A DNA stretch of 57,450 nt, taken from assembly GCA_021821885.1 (NCBI GenBank), contig JAKARO010000011.1:1-57450 (forward strand). Reading direction: 5' to 3'. This document shows, piece by piece, positions 46,706-57,448 of the stretch (positions are counted from its first letter, which is position 1; every line of letters starts with the position of its first letter). The notes beneath the pieces were generated by a model, which searched no databases, was not told where the DNA came from, and saw only the letters and a program-made list of their open reading frames with translations. The DNA is from Pseudomonadota bacterium. GTDB lineage: Bacteria; Pseudomonadota; Gammaproteobacteria; Acidithiobacillales; Acidithiobacillaceae. Made by a program: the position numbers and the translations under genes.

Positions 46706-47053
46706 TTATTTTCGGAGCGGAATGATTGCAGCCAGTTCCTGCCGGCAGGAACTGGCCAGATCCATCTGTTCCAGAATCAGGTGCCGGACGATCTCGCAGG
46801 TTTCCAGCACCTTGGGGCTGGTGAGCCGGTAATGGCAGAAAATACCGCATTTTTCGCAGTGTACCAGACCGCGCGCCTTCAGCAGGCTAAGATGCTGGGA
46901 GAGGTTTGCCTTGGACAGGCCGGTGAGTTCGGCCAGTTCTCCGGCGTTGCGCTGCCGTCCGCCGAGATGGTGAATGATTTCCAGCCGCTTGGGATGGGCC
47001 AGTGCCGAAAAGACCTCTGCGAAGAGCGCAAACCGCACTGTTTCGGTACTCAC
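46706..47053 (-). CDS. ArsR-family transcription repressor
   Basis: This 115-residue winged-helix protein starts at a GTG in a GTGA overlap with the MBL stop. The HTH is NAGELAELTGLSKANLSQHL. The wing region carries HCEKCGIFCHYRL, and two later Cys (VLETCEIV, ASSCRQEL) may complete a metal or persulfide sensor. The spacing differs from ArsR (ELCVCDL type) and from BigR/SqrR. Being in one operon with a persulfide-dioxygenase-like enzyme points to a sulfur-responsive role (inference). It probably represses its own operon. Confidence 0.85.
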   Translation of the reverse strand: MSTETVRFALFAEVFSALAHPKRLEIIHHLGGRQRNAGELAELTGLSKANLSQHLSLLKARGLVHCEKCGIFCHYRLTSPKVLETCEIVRHLILEQMDLASSCRQELAAIIPLRK

Positions 47054-47790
47054 GCCGGCACCCCAAGATTGGCGGCCACAACCTGGTCCATTTCTGCCGG
47101 CCGTCCGGGAATGTGGGCGGTGAGCGCCTGGATAAAGGCCTCCCGGTCGGTTATCGAAAGGTAGGGATCCCAGCGTTTCTCAAAGGCGAGTGTGGAAGAA
47201 GGCTTGCCAGACAGTCCAGCTCCGCAGACACTGCCTGCTGCATGGCCAGGGAAGATCTCCAGGGTATCTGGCAGAGTTAGCAGCCGTTCGTGCAGGCTGT
47301 CAAAAATCTGTCCGGCCATGGTTTCTGGTGTGCCACCAAGGTCCGGACGGCCAACGCCTCCCACAAAGAGGGTATCTCCGGTCAGTATGAACCAGGGGTC
47401 AGGGCTGCGGCGCAGGTCCGAGACGAGCAGACAGATGCTGTCTGGTGTGTGTCCCGGCGTATGCAGAACCTTGGTGACGACATTGCCCGTTTCCAGGATC
47501 TCGCCATCCAGAAGGCCACGCATGGGAAAATGGACTTTCCCGGCATCGATTTCGTGCAGGCAGTAGGGAGCGTTGGCCTGCATGGCAAGGGACCGCCCGC
47601 CCGACAGGTGATCTGCATGAATATGGGTGTCAATGACGAAAGCAATGCAGACACCTGCTTTCCTGGCTTCTTCGAGAAACCACCCCTCGTCACCTGCGAC
47701 CACGTCCACAGCAACGGCTAGCCCTTTTCCCCCACAACCATAAAAATAGGACAGGGTCCCATCGGCGCTGCTCCGCTGTCTGAAAAACAT
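47050..47790 (-). CDS. MBL-fold enzyme, persulfide dioxygenase-like
   Basis: This 246-residue metallo-beta-lactamase-fold protein starts MFFRQRSSADGTLSYFYGCG. The metal ligands are in VIDTHIHADHLSGGR (HxHxDH), LHTPGHTPDSIC (His), TGDTLFVGGVGRPDL (Asp) and FPGHAAGSVCGAG (His). The DTLFVGGVGRPDL block is shared by ETHE1/SDO-type persulfide dioxygenases and related glyoxalase II-like enzymes. It would oxidise glutathione persulfide to sulfite. It is the first gene of an MBL-arsR-MFS operon. An AT-rich operator-like region lies just upstream. Confidence 0.82.
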   Translation of the reverse strand: MFFRQRSSADGTLSYFYGCGGKGLAVAVDVVAGDEGWFLEEARKAGVCIAFVIDTHIHADHLSGGRSLAMQANAPYCLHEIDAGKVHFPMRGLLDGEILETGNVVTKVLHTPGHTPDSICLLVSDLRRSPDPWFILTGDTLFVGGVGRPDLGGTPETMAGQIFDSLHERLLTLPDTLEIFPGHAAGSVCGAGLSGKPSSTLAFEKRWDPYLSITDREAFIQALTAHIPGRPAEMDQVVAANLGVPA

Positions 47791-47799
47791 GGTAACCTC

Positions 47800-47845
47800 A
47801 TCTGTTTACTGGTTAATGAAAATTGAAACAGTTAATCTATTCGCC
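47800..47845 (-). promoter_or_regulatory. Promoter/operator region of the MBL-arsR-MFS operon
   Basis: An AT-rich patch in GC-rich surroundings. The core GTTAAT occurs twice (about 47813 and 47831), with related flanks (TGGTTAATG, CAGTTAATC). This suits an ArsR-type operator over the promoter. Promoter boxes are not clear. 47846-48112 holds nothing else. Confidence 0.4.
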
Positions 47846-48112
47846 GCCATGTGGCCCTGTCAACCCTGTGAAAAGGGCGGAAATCCAGGATGCGCACAGA
47901 TGGTGGACGGGCAGGTCTCAGGAAATTCCATGTGGTAGCCGCCGCACTGCCATGATAAGGTTTTCTGGCCAGCGCATGTTTCTCCTGGGACATGAATCTG
48001 CGGAAAAGCCGGAGCTGGCGGAGGCCGCCAGGGAACAGGATTGCCGGGTTCCGGAAACCGGGGCTCTGTCAGGTAATGATTGCCGTTTGTTTGCCACCAC
48101 AGGAGGGTGTTT

Positions 48113-48835
48113 ATGCGTCGTAATGGTAGAGAGCCCCATTCCCTGCGCCAGATTTCGCTGGAACGGCATTTCACCCGGCATGCGGAAGGCTCGGTACTGG
48201 TAAGCTTCGGAGATACCAAGGTGCTCTGTACTGCGAGCGTTGAGGAAAAAACGCCCCCCTTCCTCCGTGGAACCGGGCAGGGATGGATTACCGCCGAGTA
48301 CAGCATGCTGCCAAGAGCGACACAGACGCGGAGTCCTCGTGAGGCGGCCAAGGGAAAAATCGGCGGACGCACGCATGAGATCCAGCGGCTGATTGGCCGC
48401 AGCCTGAGGGCTGCCGTGGATCTGGGAAAACTTGGCGAACGGACCATCTGGATCGACTGCGATGTGCTCCAGGCAGATGGTGGAACCCGGACGGCAAGCA
48501 TTACCGGGGCCTGTATTGCGTTGGCCGATGCGGTCCAGGTTCTGCTGCAGAAGGGACTCCTTTCCGAGAATCCCTGGCGGCACTGGGTGGCTGCCGTATC
48601 AGTAGGGATCTGTGGGTCGGAGGTGCTCCTGGATCTGGACTATGAGGAGGACAGCAGCGCGGAAGTGGACATGAACGTCGTAATGACTGATTCCGGTGAT
48701 TTTGTGGAGCTTCAGGGAACAGCTGAAGGGGCGGTTTTCTCTGCGGGCCAGATGGCGGACATGCTGGTTCTGGCCACAGGGGGCATTGAGCAGCTGGTCA
48801 GGATCCAGCAGGGAGAATTTCCCCGGTGGCCCTAG
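48113..48835 (+). CDS. rph: Ribonuclease PH
   Basis: This 240-residue phosphorolytic exonuclease trims tRNA 3' ends. It starts [75 protein letters not shown] (phosphate and RNA site), [20 protein letters not shown] and [20 protein letters not shown] (metal Asp) follow. Length and motifs are normal. AGGAGG precedes the ATG. Its end overlaps the rdgB start by 10 bases. Confidence 0.97.
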   Translation: MRRNGREPHSLRQISLERHFTRHAEGSVLVSFGDTKVLCTASVEEKTPPFLRGTGQGWITAEYSMLPRATQTRSPREAAKGKIGGRTHEIQRLIGRSLRAAVDLGKLGERTIWIDCDVLQADGGTRTASITGACIALADAVQVLLQKGLLSENPWRHWVAAVSVGICGSEVLLDLDYEEDSSAEVDMNVVMTDSGDFVELQGTAEGAVFSAGQMADMLVLATGGIEQLVRIQQGEFPRWP

Positions 48836-49470
48836 GGCAGGACCTCCTCCTGGCCACTGGAAATCCCGGAAAAGTTGCGGAAATCCGGCCCTTCCTCGGG
48901 CCGCTGGGATACCGGCTTCACACGCTCCTGGATCTGGGGATTTCCGGCCCTCCCGAGGAAGCCGGAACTTTTCTGGAAAATGCCCTGCTAAAGGCGCGCC
49001 AAGGCTCCGTCCGGTCTGGCATGACCACCCTTGGAGAGGATTCGGGACTCTGTGTCCAGGCGCTACAGGGTGCCCCGGGCGTTCGTTCCGCACGGTACGC
49101 GGGCGAGAAGGCGGATGATGCCGAAAACAATGCCCGGCTGCTGGAGGTCCTGCGCGGGGTCCCTGCGGAGCGCCGCCAGGCTTTCTACACCTGTACGATG
49201 GTGATGCTCTCCCATCCGGAAGACCCCGATCCTCTGGTCGTGCAGGGTATCTGGTGGGGAACTATCGCTTTCGTTCCTCATGGACAGGGTGGTTTTGGTT
49301 ACGATCCCCTGTTTATCCCTGCAGGGGGAGGGGGCCGTACGGCCGCGCAGTGGCGGGCGGAAGAAAAAGCCTGCGCCAGCCATCGGGGGGCAGCTCTTTC
49401 GGCACTGGTCCGCCGTCTGGGGGAGCGTCAGCCGTTTCCCTCCCCCCAGCCACCTTCGCCCATGACCTGA
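48826..49470 (+). CDS. rdgB: XTP/dITP diphosphatase
   Basis: This 214-residue house-cleaning enzyme removes non-canonical purine triphosphates. It starts at GTG 48826, overlapping rph. The family blocks are [51 protein letters not shown] (active-site Asp), [13 protein letters not shown] and [11 protein letters not shown] (SHR). The C terminus is extended by about ten residues, [12 protein letters not shown], and this tail overlaps the convergent sigma factor gene by 43 bases. Confidence 0.93.
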   Translation: MALGQDLLLATGNPGKVAEIRPFLGPLGYRLHTLLDLGISGPPEEAGTFLENALLKARQGSVRSGMTTLGEDSGLCVQALQGAPGVRSARYAGEKADDAENNARLLEVLRGVPAERRQAFYTCTMVMLSHPEDPDPLVVQGIWWGTIAFVPHGQGGFGYDPLFIPAGGGGRTAAQWRAEEKACASHRGAALSALVRRLGERQPFPSPQPPSPMT

Positions 49471-50309
49471 CGCAGCCGCTTCAGGGCGCGTACCTGGAGC
49501 TGCCGGACGGCTTCCCGGCTGACACCCATCCGTTCGGCGACCGCCTCCAGGGTCATGGGAGCATCGCCATGCAGACCATAGCGGTACACCATGACTTCCC
49601 TCTGCTTGTCGTTCAGCTGCATGAGATGATGGCGCACCGCCCGGGCGCTGGCCTCCCGGTCGTATTCCTGTGCTGGGGATGCTGAATGGCCCATGATCTG
49701 TTCGATGCGGCTCTGTCCTTCCTGAATTTCCTCATCTAGGGAGCACACCCGGATATCGGCAAATTCCAGGGCCCGCATGGTACTCTCCCGGACACCAAGG
49801 GCTTCCCTGCGCTGTTCGCGCCGTTCTTCCTCACTGGTGTCTGCATCCTCTCCGATCTCTTTCTGGCTGCATGCGTGCAGGGACTTCGCAAGGTAGTCCG
49901 GGAGACGGATGAATCGCGCCCGGATCAGGGCCCGCTGCATGGCTTCACGGATCCACCAAGTGGCATAGCTCGAAAAACGGGTGCCGAGCCCTTCCTGGAA
50001 CCGGTCGACAGCCCGCATCAGGCCCATATGCCCCTCCTGGACGAGATCTTCCTGGCTCAGTCCCTTGTTGCGGTATCCCCGGGCAACTGCCCGGACCAGG
50101 GGCATGTGGGCAGAGACCAGAGTGGCCCTGGCGCTTCCGTCGCCCAGGCGGATTCGCTGGACCAGGGCTGATTCCTGTTCCGGGCTCAGGAAGGGGCCCC
50201 GGTCTTCCCTGGCCGGTTCCAGATCGGCTGGAACACTGGGTTCCAGCGCCATGGGCAGTTCGGGGATATTGGCTTGTCGTGCAGACTCAGCAGATGCAGG
50301 CTTGGGCAT
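49428..50309 (-). CDS. RpoS-like sigma-70 family factor
   Basis: This 293-residue primary-like sigma factor lacks region 1.1. Region 2 contains GYRNKGLSQEDLVQEGHMGL and FSSYATWWIREAMQRALIRA (-10 recognition). Region 3 is partly shortened (EYDREASARAVRHHLMQLND). Region 4 has YRYGLHGDAPMTLEAVAERM, then [20 protein letters not shown] (-35 recognition). The N-terminal 45 residues are low complexity. It fits a group 2, RpoS-like factor. I chose the Met of MPKPASAES as start, because the upstream extension has no coding bias. It is divergent from rpsU. Confidence 0.85.
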   Translation of the reverse strand: MPKPASAESARQANIPELPMALEPSVPADLEPAREDRGPFLSPEQESALVQRIRLGDGSARATLVSAHMPLVRAVARGYRNKGLSQEDLVQEGHMGLMRAVDRFQEGLGTRFSSYATWWIREAMQRALIRARFIRLPDYLAKSLHACSQKEIGEDADTSEEERREQRREALGVRESTMRALEFADIRVCSLDEEIQEGQSRIEQIMGHSASPAQEYDREASARAVRHHLMQLNDKQREVMVYRYGLHGDAPMTLEAVAERMGVSREAVRQLQVRALKRLRQVMGEGGWGEGNG

Positions 50310-50507
50310 GGTGGTTTCCCCTTTGGTGCATTGAACTTCATATGCAGGAACAATATGGTTCCCTAATTTTTTAATTTCAAACGGTTTCTTCCCGCGTTTA
50401 TTAGTAAACTTTTGGATCTGGATGTCAAGCTTTTTGTGGATCAGCAACGTATAGTGGTTGCAGGGACGCGACAATACGGACCGCCTGGCCTCCGGAGACC
50501 GGATTTT

Positions 50508-50536
50508 TTGACTCTAGGCGGCGCAGCATGTATCTT
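50508..50536 (+). promoter_or_regulatory. Promoter of the rpsU-rpoD macromolecular operon
   Basis: TTGACT (50508-50513), 17 bases, TATCTT (50531-50536). Transcription would start near 50543, giving a 40-base leader to rpsU with GGAGAGGG as the ribosome site. Confidence 0.55.
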
Positions 50537-50582
50537 ATGCCCCCTTGTAATGTGGCCAAGTTACGGAGAGGGAACACTTTTC

Positions 50583-50798
50583 ATGCCAACCATTCGCGTC
50601 AAGGAAAACGAACCTTTTGAGGTTGCACTGCGTCGGTTCAAGCGTTCATGCGAGAAGGCCGGGGTGCTGACGGAAGTCCGCCGCCGGGAGTTTTATGAAA
50701 AGCCGACCGAGGAGCGGAAGCGCAAGGCTGCCGCAGCCCGCAAGCGTGCCCTCAAGCGGATGCGCCGCCAGCAGATGCGCCTGGTGCGGATGTACTGA
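50583..50798 (+). CDS. rpsU: 30S ribosomal protein S21
   Basis: This 71-residue very basic protein starts [20 protein letters not shown] and continues [20 protein letters not shown], the S21 signature, ending in an Arg-rich tail. S21 binds 16S rRNA near the decoding centre and helps initiation. It is the first gene of the rpsU-yqeY-mutS2-dnaG-rpoD unit. Its TGA overlaps the ATG of yqeY (TGATG). Confidence 0.97.
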   Translation: MPTIRVKENEPFEVALRRFKRSCEKAGVLTEVRRREFYEKPTEERKRKAAAARKRALKRMRRQQMRLVRMY

Positions 50799-51244
50799 TG
50801 ACCCTTAGGGACCAGATTCAGGAAGACATGAAGTCGGCCATGCGCGCACGGGAAAGTGAACGCCTCGGTACGATCCGCATGCTCCTTGCTGCCATCAAGC
50901 AGCGGGAAGTGGACGATCGCCGCGAGCTGACCGATGCCGAGATTCTTGGGGTCGTGGAAAAGATGGTGAAGCAGCGGAAAGAGTCGGCGCGCCAGTTCCT
51001 TGAGGGCGGCCGCCCCGAGCTGGCGGACAAGGAAGAAAGCGAAATCCGGATCCTGCACGGCTACCTTCCGCTGGCGATGACCGATGGGGAAATTGATGTG
51101 GCTATAGCCGCGGCCATTGCGGATAGCGGTGCGTCTGGGCCGAGGGATATGGGGAAAGTACTGGGTCTTTTGCGTGGGTCCTTGCAGGGCCGTGCAGACA
51201 TGGCGCGAGTGTCAGAAAAAGTCAGGGCCCACCTGCAGTCCTGA
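50798..51244 (+). CDS. yqeY: YqeY/GatB-like protein
   Basis: This 148-residue GatB/YqeY domain protein starts [20 protein letters not shown]. Conserved parts are RLGTIRMLLAAIKQREVDDR, VEKMVKQRKESARQFLEGGR and EIRILHGYLPLAMTDGEIDV. It has the tail domain of the tRNA amidotransferase subunit GatB but is a free-standing protein. The exact role is unknown. It often lies between rpsU and dnaG in proteobacteria, as here. Translationally coupled to rpsU. Confidence 0.93.
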   Translation: MTLRDQIQEDMKSAMRARESERLGTIRMLLAAIKQREVDDRRELTDAEILGVVEKMVKQRKESARQFLEGGRPELADKEESEIRILHGYLPLAMTDGEIDVAIAAAIADSGASGPRDMGKVLGLLRGSLQGRADMARVSEKVRAHLQS

Positions 51245-51246
51245 GC

Positions 51247-53586
51247 ATGGACACGGCCGTCGCGGCTGAAATGCCATCGCAGCTGGATACTCAGGCCTGG
51301 CGTGTACTTGATGTTCCGGCAGTGCTGGCTGAATGGGAGAAACGCTGCGCCCATGATTATGGCCGCTGCCACGTACGGGAGCTTACCCCATGGGTGGACC
51401 GGGATGTCATACTGGAACGCATGGACTGGACCCGGGCAGTTCTGGAACGGGACCGGGCAGGCTTCACGACTCCGGCGGGTCCCCTTCCTGATATCTTTCC
51501 CCTTCTTGAGGTTGCCCGGCACCCGGGTGCCACCCTTAGCGGCGTAGAGCTGGTTCGTATCCTTCAGGTGCTGGAGGCGCAGCATCTCTGTGCAGATTAC
51601 CTGCGCACAGTCGAGGACCTCCTGCAGCCGCTGGCCTCTACCATGGTGCCAGACCGGAAGCTGCTGGGCCTGCTGGCCAGGGCCCTGGATCCGGATGGTA
51701 TTCTGCAGGGCGGTGCCAGCACCGAACTGGCACGGCTCCGGCGGCAATACCGCCAGGTCCGTGAGGGACTGGTTCGGCAGTTGCAGGGATATCTGCGCGA
51801 TCCAGAAAGACAGCCATACTGGCAGGACCATACGGTCGTGCAGCGTGCTGGCCGGTACCTGCTTCCGATCCGGACCGATTTCAAGAACCGGGTACGCGGC
51901 GTGGTCCATGACCGCTCCGCTAGCGGAGAAACACTGTTTATTGAACCGCTGGATGCGGTTGATACCAACAATCTCCTCCAGGAAATCCAGCTGGCCGAGC
52001 GCCAGGAAGTGGAACGCATTCTTCGGGAACTGACCGGGATCGTAGGACAGCAGGCGGACCGGATTGGGGTTTCCCTAGCCCTTCTGGGGCGGCTGGAAGC
52101 CATCCGCGCCGGTCTGGAACTGGCGAGGGGCTGGAACGGTGAGGTGCTTGAACTGGGCCGGGAACCGGCCTTCGACCTGCAGGAGCTGTGCCATCCGCTC
52201 CTGCAGCTGCGCCATCCAGGAAGCATGGTTTCCAACAGCATACGCCTAGGGGAGGAATACTGGCAGATTCTTGTCACCGGCCCCAATGCCGGCGGAAAGA
52301 CCGCATTGCTCAAGGCCGTCGGGCTGGCCCACATACTGGGGTATCTGGGTCTTCCGGTGCCGGCACGGGGCCATCTCGGATATTTTTGCCGCATCTATGC
52401 GGTAATTGGGGACAGCCAGGACATCCAGGCCGATCTTTCGACGTTTTCAGCCCAAATGCAATGGGTGCGCGAAATCCTGCGGCTGGCTTCCCGTGACACG
52501 CTGGTTCTCCTGGATGAACCGGGGAATGGCACTGATCCCCGGGAGGGGGCTGCCCTGGCGCAGGCCGTAGCGCTGGCCCTTCGGGACCGCAGGGTTCTGG
52601 CACTCCTTACCAGCCATATGGAAATGATGAGGCTCCATGCCATTGGGGAAGAAGGTGTGCTGATTGCCGGCATGGGGTTTGATACCGGCCGGATGTGCCC
52701 CAGCTACCGGCTGCAGGCGGGTGTGGCTGCAGCAAGCCAGGGGCTGGCCATTGCCCGTCATCTGGGCCTGCCGGCAGAAGTGCTGGACAGGGCCGTACGC
52801 ATCCATGACGGAGAGAAGGAAGACTGGGAGAGACGGGAAGAAATCCGCGAGCAGCTGCTGCGCCATGCCTTAGCCTTTGAAGCGTCCGCCCGGAGAGAGG
52901 CGGAAGAAGCGGCGCAGCTGCGCCGGCGTCTGCAGGAAGAGCTGCAGCGGGCGGAACAGGCGCGGGAACAGGTGGCGCGGGAATCCCGAGAATACTGGGG
53001 TGGGTTGCTGGCCGATGCCCGGGAACAGGTGCGGGAGAGGATCGCATCCCTCAAGGCCGGAAGAAATACCCAGGCCGCATCTGAAGTTCTGGCGGCCGTG
53101 GATGCGCGGTTCGAACCGGAGCAGAAGGCGGATGTGTCAGTCTTTCCCCAACCGGGAACACGGGGGCTGTTTCTTCCTCTGCGCCAGGCCGTAGAGGTCC
53201 AGAGAGTGGATCTTGCTCAGGGTCGGCTGCAAATCCTTCTGCGAGGTAAACAAATCTGGATTCCTAGGGAACAGTTCCGGGGAGACGCCGCACTGGAGCT
53301 GCCGGCCGAGACTGGAAAGAGCTATTATGTGGCACCCGGAGAGCATCCCTGGCGTCTGGACCTGCGTGGCCAGCGCCGGGATCAGGCATGGATGGCGCTC
53401 CAGCGTCATGTGGACGGAGCCCTTGCGGCCGGACGGCAGCAGGTGGAAATCCTTCATGGAACGGGCAACGGCGTGCTGGCTGCGATGGTCCGGGATTTTG
53501 CCCGGCAGGACCCGAGAGTGCTGTCCTGGCGCATGGCGCGCCCGGAACAGGGGGGTGGAGGTGTCAGTGAACTGGATTTGCGCTAG
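51247..53586 (+). CDS. mutS2: MutS2 DNA/ribosome ATPase with Smr domain
   Basis: This 779-residue ABC-type ATPase contains a helical clamp domain, Walker A GPNAGGKT (residues 345-352), Walker B TLVLLDEPGNGTDP, a coiled coil (REEIREQLLRHALAFEASAR, then RRRLQEELQRAEQAREQVAR), and a C-terminal Smr nuclease domain with LDLRGQRRDQA and HGTGNGVLAAMV. The MutS mismatch-recognition domain I is absent, as expected. MutS2 acts on branched DNA and on collided ribosomes. It lies 2 bases after yqeY and 10 before dnaG. This position inside the rpsU-dnaG-rpoD operon is uncommon. The start ATG is at 51247. Confidence 0.93.
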   Translation: MDTAVAAEMPSQLDTQAWRVLDVPAVLAEWEKRCAHDYGRCHVRELTPWVDRDVILERMDWTRAVLERDRAGFTTPAGPLPDIFPLLEVARHPGATLSGVELVRILQVLEAQHLCADYLRTVEDLLQPLASTMVPDRKLLGLLARALDPDGILQGGASTELARLRRQYRQVREGLVRQLQGYLRDPERQPYWQDHTVVQRAGRYLLPIRTDFKNRVRGVVHDRSASGETLFIEPLDAVDTNNLLQEIQLAERQEVERILRELTGIVGQQADRIGVSLALLGRLEAIRAGLELARGWNGEVLELGREPAFDLQELCHPLLQLRHPGSMVSNSIRLGEEYWQILVTGPNAGGKTALLKAVGLAHILGYLGLPVPARGHLGYFCRIYAVIGDSQDIQADLSTFSAQMQWVREILRLASRDTLVLLDEPGNGTDPREGAALAQAVALALRDRRVLALLTSHMEMMRLHAIGEEGVLIAGMGFDTGRMCPSYRLQAGVAAASQGLAIARHLGLPAEVLDRAVRIHDGEKEDWERREEIREQLLRHALAFEASARREAEEAAQLRRRLQEELQRAEQAREQVARESREYWGGLLADAREQVRERIASLKAGRNTQAASEVLAAVDARFEPEQKADVSVFPQPGTRGLFLPLRQAVEVQRVDLAQGRLQILLRGKQIWIPREQFRGDAALELPAETGKSYYVAPGEHPWRLDLRGQRRDQAWMALQRHVDGALAAGRQQVEILHGTGNGVLAAMVRDFARQDPRVLSWRMARPEQGGGGVSELDLR

Positions 53587-53596
53587 AACCTGAAAT

Positions 53597-55354
53597 ATGG
53601 CCCGATTCTCCCGCCCATTCCTGGATGCTGTTCTAGAGCGCACCGATCTGGTACGTCTGGTGGGGAGCCGCATTTCCCTGAAGAAAAAAGGGAAAGACTA
53701 TTGGGCCTGCTGTCCATTCCATCAGGAAAAAACGGCTTCCTTCTCCGTCAGCGCTGAAAAGCAGATCTATTACTGTTTTGGCTGCCATGCGCATGGCAAT
53801 GCCCTCAGCTTCCTGATGTCCTACGACAGTTTGGGGTTTGTGGAAGCGGTGACGATCCTTGCTGAGGAGGCGGGAATTCCCCTTCCGGAGGGGGAAAAGG
53901 AGGGGGGAGAGGATATTGGGCCCCTGCGGAATACGCTTGAGCAGGCGCTGCGGGTCTATCAGCAGGCGCTGCATGGATCCCGCGAGTGCCAGGACTACTG
54001 GTTATCACGCGGCGTGCCTCCGGAAATGTGGAAACATTTCTCGCTGGGGTATGCCCCGCCCCATGGCGACCTGATTCTGCAGCGGCTGGGGCAGAGACCA
54101 GCCGACCGTGAGATGCTGGTAGCCTGCGGCGTGCTCGGGCGCAGCGCCACGGGTACGCTCTATGAACGCTTCCGTGGCCGGGCAGTTTTTGCCATCCGGG
54201 ACGGACGTGGACGCCTCTGCGGTCTCGCCGGCAGGAGCATCGACGGACGGGAGCCAAAATATCTCAATTCCCCCGAGACACTTCTTTACCATAAAAGCCA
54301 GGTCCTGTATGGCCTGGATCTGGCCCGCCAGGGGATCCGGAAACACGGCCGTATTCTGCTGGTCGAAGGCTATCTGGATGTCATTAGCCTCCACCAGGCT
54401 GGTCTGGACTGCGCGGTTGCGGCCAGCGGTACGGCCTTGGGGGATGGCCAGATGGAAACCCTGTTCCGCGCAGCCAGGGAAGTAGTGCTCTGCTTTGATG
54501 GCGATGGGGCAGGGCGCAAGGCCGCATGGCGGACCATCCAGCTGTGTCCGGTACACCTCCGTCCTGGACGTCTCCTGCGCGTCCTGTTTCTGCCTGAGGG
54601 GGAAGACCCAGATTCCCTGGTACGCCAGAAAGGGGCCGATGCTGTTGGATGCTTACTGGATTCTGCTACCCCCGCGCTGGATTTCTACCTGGAGTCCCTC
54701 CTGGAGCAGTTCGACACCCGCAGAAATGACGAAATGGCCCAGTTTCTCAGGGTATCCCGAGAATTTCTGGGGAAGGTGGAGGATGCAGACCTGCGTGAAA
54801 TCTACCTGCAGAAAGTAGCCGCTATTGCCGGGGTCTCCAGTCCCGCTCCCCAGGCTTCCGGATCGAAGCCCCCGATGCCCCAGAAACCATCGCCCCGGGG
54901 GTCCCAAGTCCGTACGCTTTATGGCCGGGGCCTCCGGCTTTTTCTGGGGCGTCCAGACCATCCCGCCTGGCGGGATCTGGAACGCGATATGCTCGCTCTT
55001 CTGAAGGAGGAATCAGAGGAGGCGGTGGCCCTGCAAATGGCCCTTGAAATTTTGGACAATGCGTCCCATATCAGCACACAGGCACTATATGCATGGCTGG
55101 AAATGCGCCCTGAAAGCGCACGCTACTTTGCCCTGGCCATGGAAATGGAGCGTTCACCCTTGCCAGATTTTTCCGCAGATGAAGCGATTGTAGACTGTGT
55201 CAGGCGCATGAATAGCGACCTGGCGAGGGCCAGAAGACAGTTTATTGGCCGCACGGCTGACAGGGCAGGAATTTCCGCGCTGTCGGAAGAGGAGCGGCAG
55301 GAGCTTCTCCGGTTGACCCGGAGAAGCTGCCAGAAAGGGCACACGGGGTCTTGA
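53597..55354 (+). CDS. dnaG: DNA primase DnaG
   Basis: This 585-residue primase makes RNA primers for replication. It has the N-terminal CHC2 zinc finger (CCPFHQEKTASFSVSAEKQI then YYCFGCHAHGNAL, residues 38-70), the DnaG catalytic core with FRGRAVFAIRDGRGRLCGLA, Toprim with LVEGYLDV (Glu 257) and FDGDGAG (301-306), and a C-terminal helicase-binding region (from about residue 430). Length is normal. It is 10 bases downstream of mutS2. Confidence 0.97.
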   Translation: MARFSRPFLDAVLERTDLVRLVGSRISLKKKGKDYWACCPFHQEKTASFSVSAEKQIYYCFGCHAHGNALSFLMSYDSLGFVEAVTILAEEAGIPLPEGEKEGGEDIGPLRNTLEQALRVYQQALHGSRECQDYWLSRGVPPEMWKHFSLGYAPPHGDLILQRLGQRPADREMLVACGVLGRSATGTLYERFRGRAVFAIRDGRGRLCGLAGRSIDGREPKYLNSPETLLYHKSQVLYGLDLARQGIRKHGRILLVEGYLDVISLHQAGLDCAVAASGTALGDGQMETLFRAAREVVLCFDGDGAGRKAAWRTIQLCPVHLRPGRLLRVLFLPEGEDPDSLVRQKGADAVGCLLDSATPALDFYLESLLEQFDTRRNDEMAQFLRVSREFLGKVEDADLREIYLQKVAAIAGVSSPAPQASGSKPPMPQKPSPRGSQVRTLYGRGLRLFLGRPDHPAWRDLERDMLALLKEESEEAVALQMALEILDNASHISTQALYAWLEMRPESARYFALAMEMERSPLPDFSADEAIVDCVRRMNSDLARARRQFIGRTADRAGISALSEEERQELLRLTRRSCQKGHTGS

Positions 55355-55379
55355 TGGATATTTTCCTGGGAACAGGGGG

Positions 55380-55409
55380 TTCACAAGGCTGTAACTTATT
55401 CATTACAAT
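55380..55409 (+). promoter_or_regulatory. Possible internal promoter before rpoD
   Basis: TTCACA (55380-55385), 18 bases, TACAAT (55404-55409), start near 55416 and 17 bases before rpoD. It would let rpoD be expressed separately from dnaG. Confidence 0.4.
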
Positions 55410-55432
55410 ATCCGGCTTCCCACGCCGATGGA

Positions 55433-57328
<1,896 letters not shown>

Positions 57329-57345
57329 GAGTGTTTTACGTTTTT

Positions 57346-57367
57346 CTGCCATGCTACGGCATGGCAG
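57346..57367. other. Hairpin between rpoD and the tRNA
   Basis: A 9-bp perfect stem (CTGCCATGC / GCATGGCAG) with a 4-base loop. No T run follows on the plus strand, so it is more likely a processing or stabilising structure between rpoD and the tRNA than a terminator. Confidence 0.45.
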
Positions 57368-57371
57368 CCTA

Positions 57372-57448
57372 GGGCCTGTAGCTCAGTTGGTTAGAGCAGG
57401 GGACTCATAATCCTTTGGTCGCGGGTTCAAATCCTGCCGGGCCCACCA
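57372..57448 (+). tRNA. tRNA with CAT anticodon (Ile2 or elongator Met)
   Basis: A 77-base cloverleaf with acceptor GGGCCTG/CGGGCCC, D arm GCTCAGTTGGTTAGAGC, anticodon loop CTCATAA (CAT), T loop GTTCAAATC and an encoded CCA. The CTTTGGTCGC connector after the anticodon stem and the location behind rpoD resemble tRNA-Ile2 (lysidine-modified, reads AUA) as in enteric and pseudomonad genomes. Elongator Met cannot be excluded without checking TilS identity elements. Confidence 0.9.

Noticed and set aside
57346-57367. Rho-independent terminator after rpoD
   Set aside because: The stem is strong but lacks a T run, and a tRNA begins 4 bases later, so termination here is unlikely.
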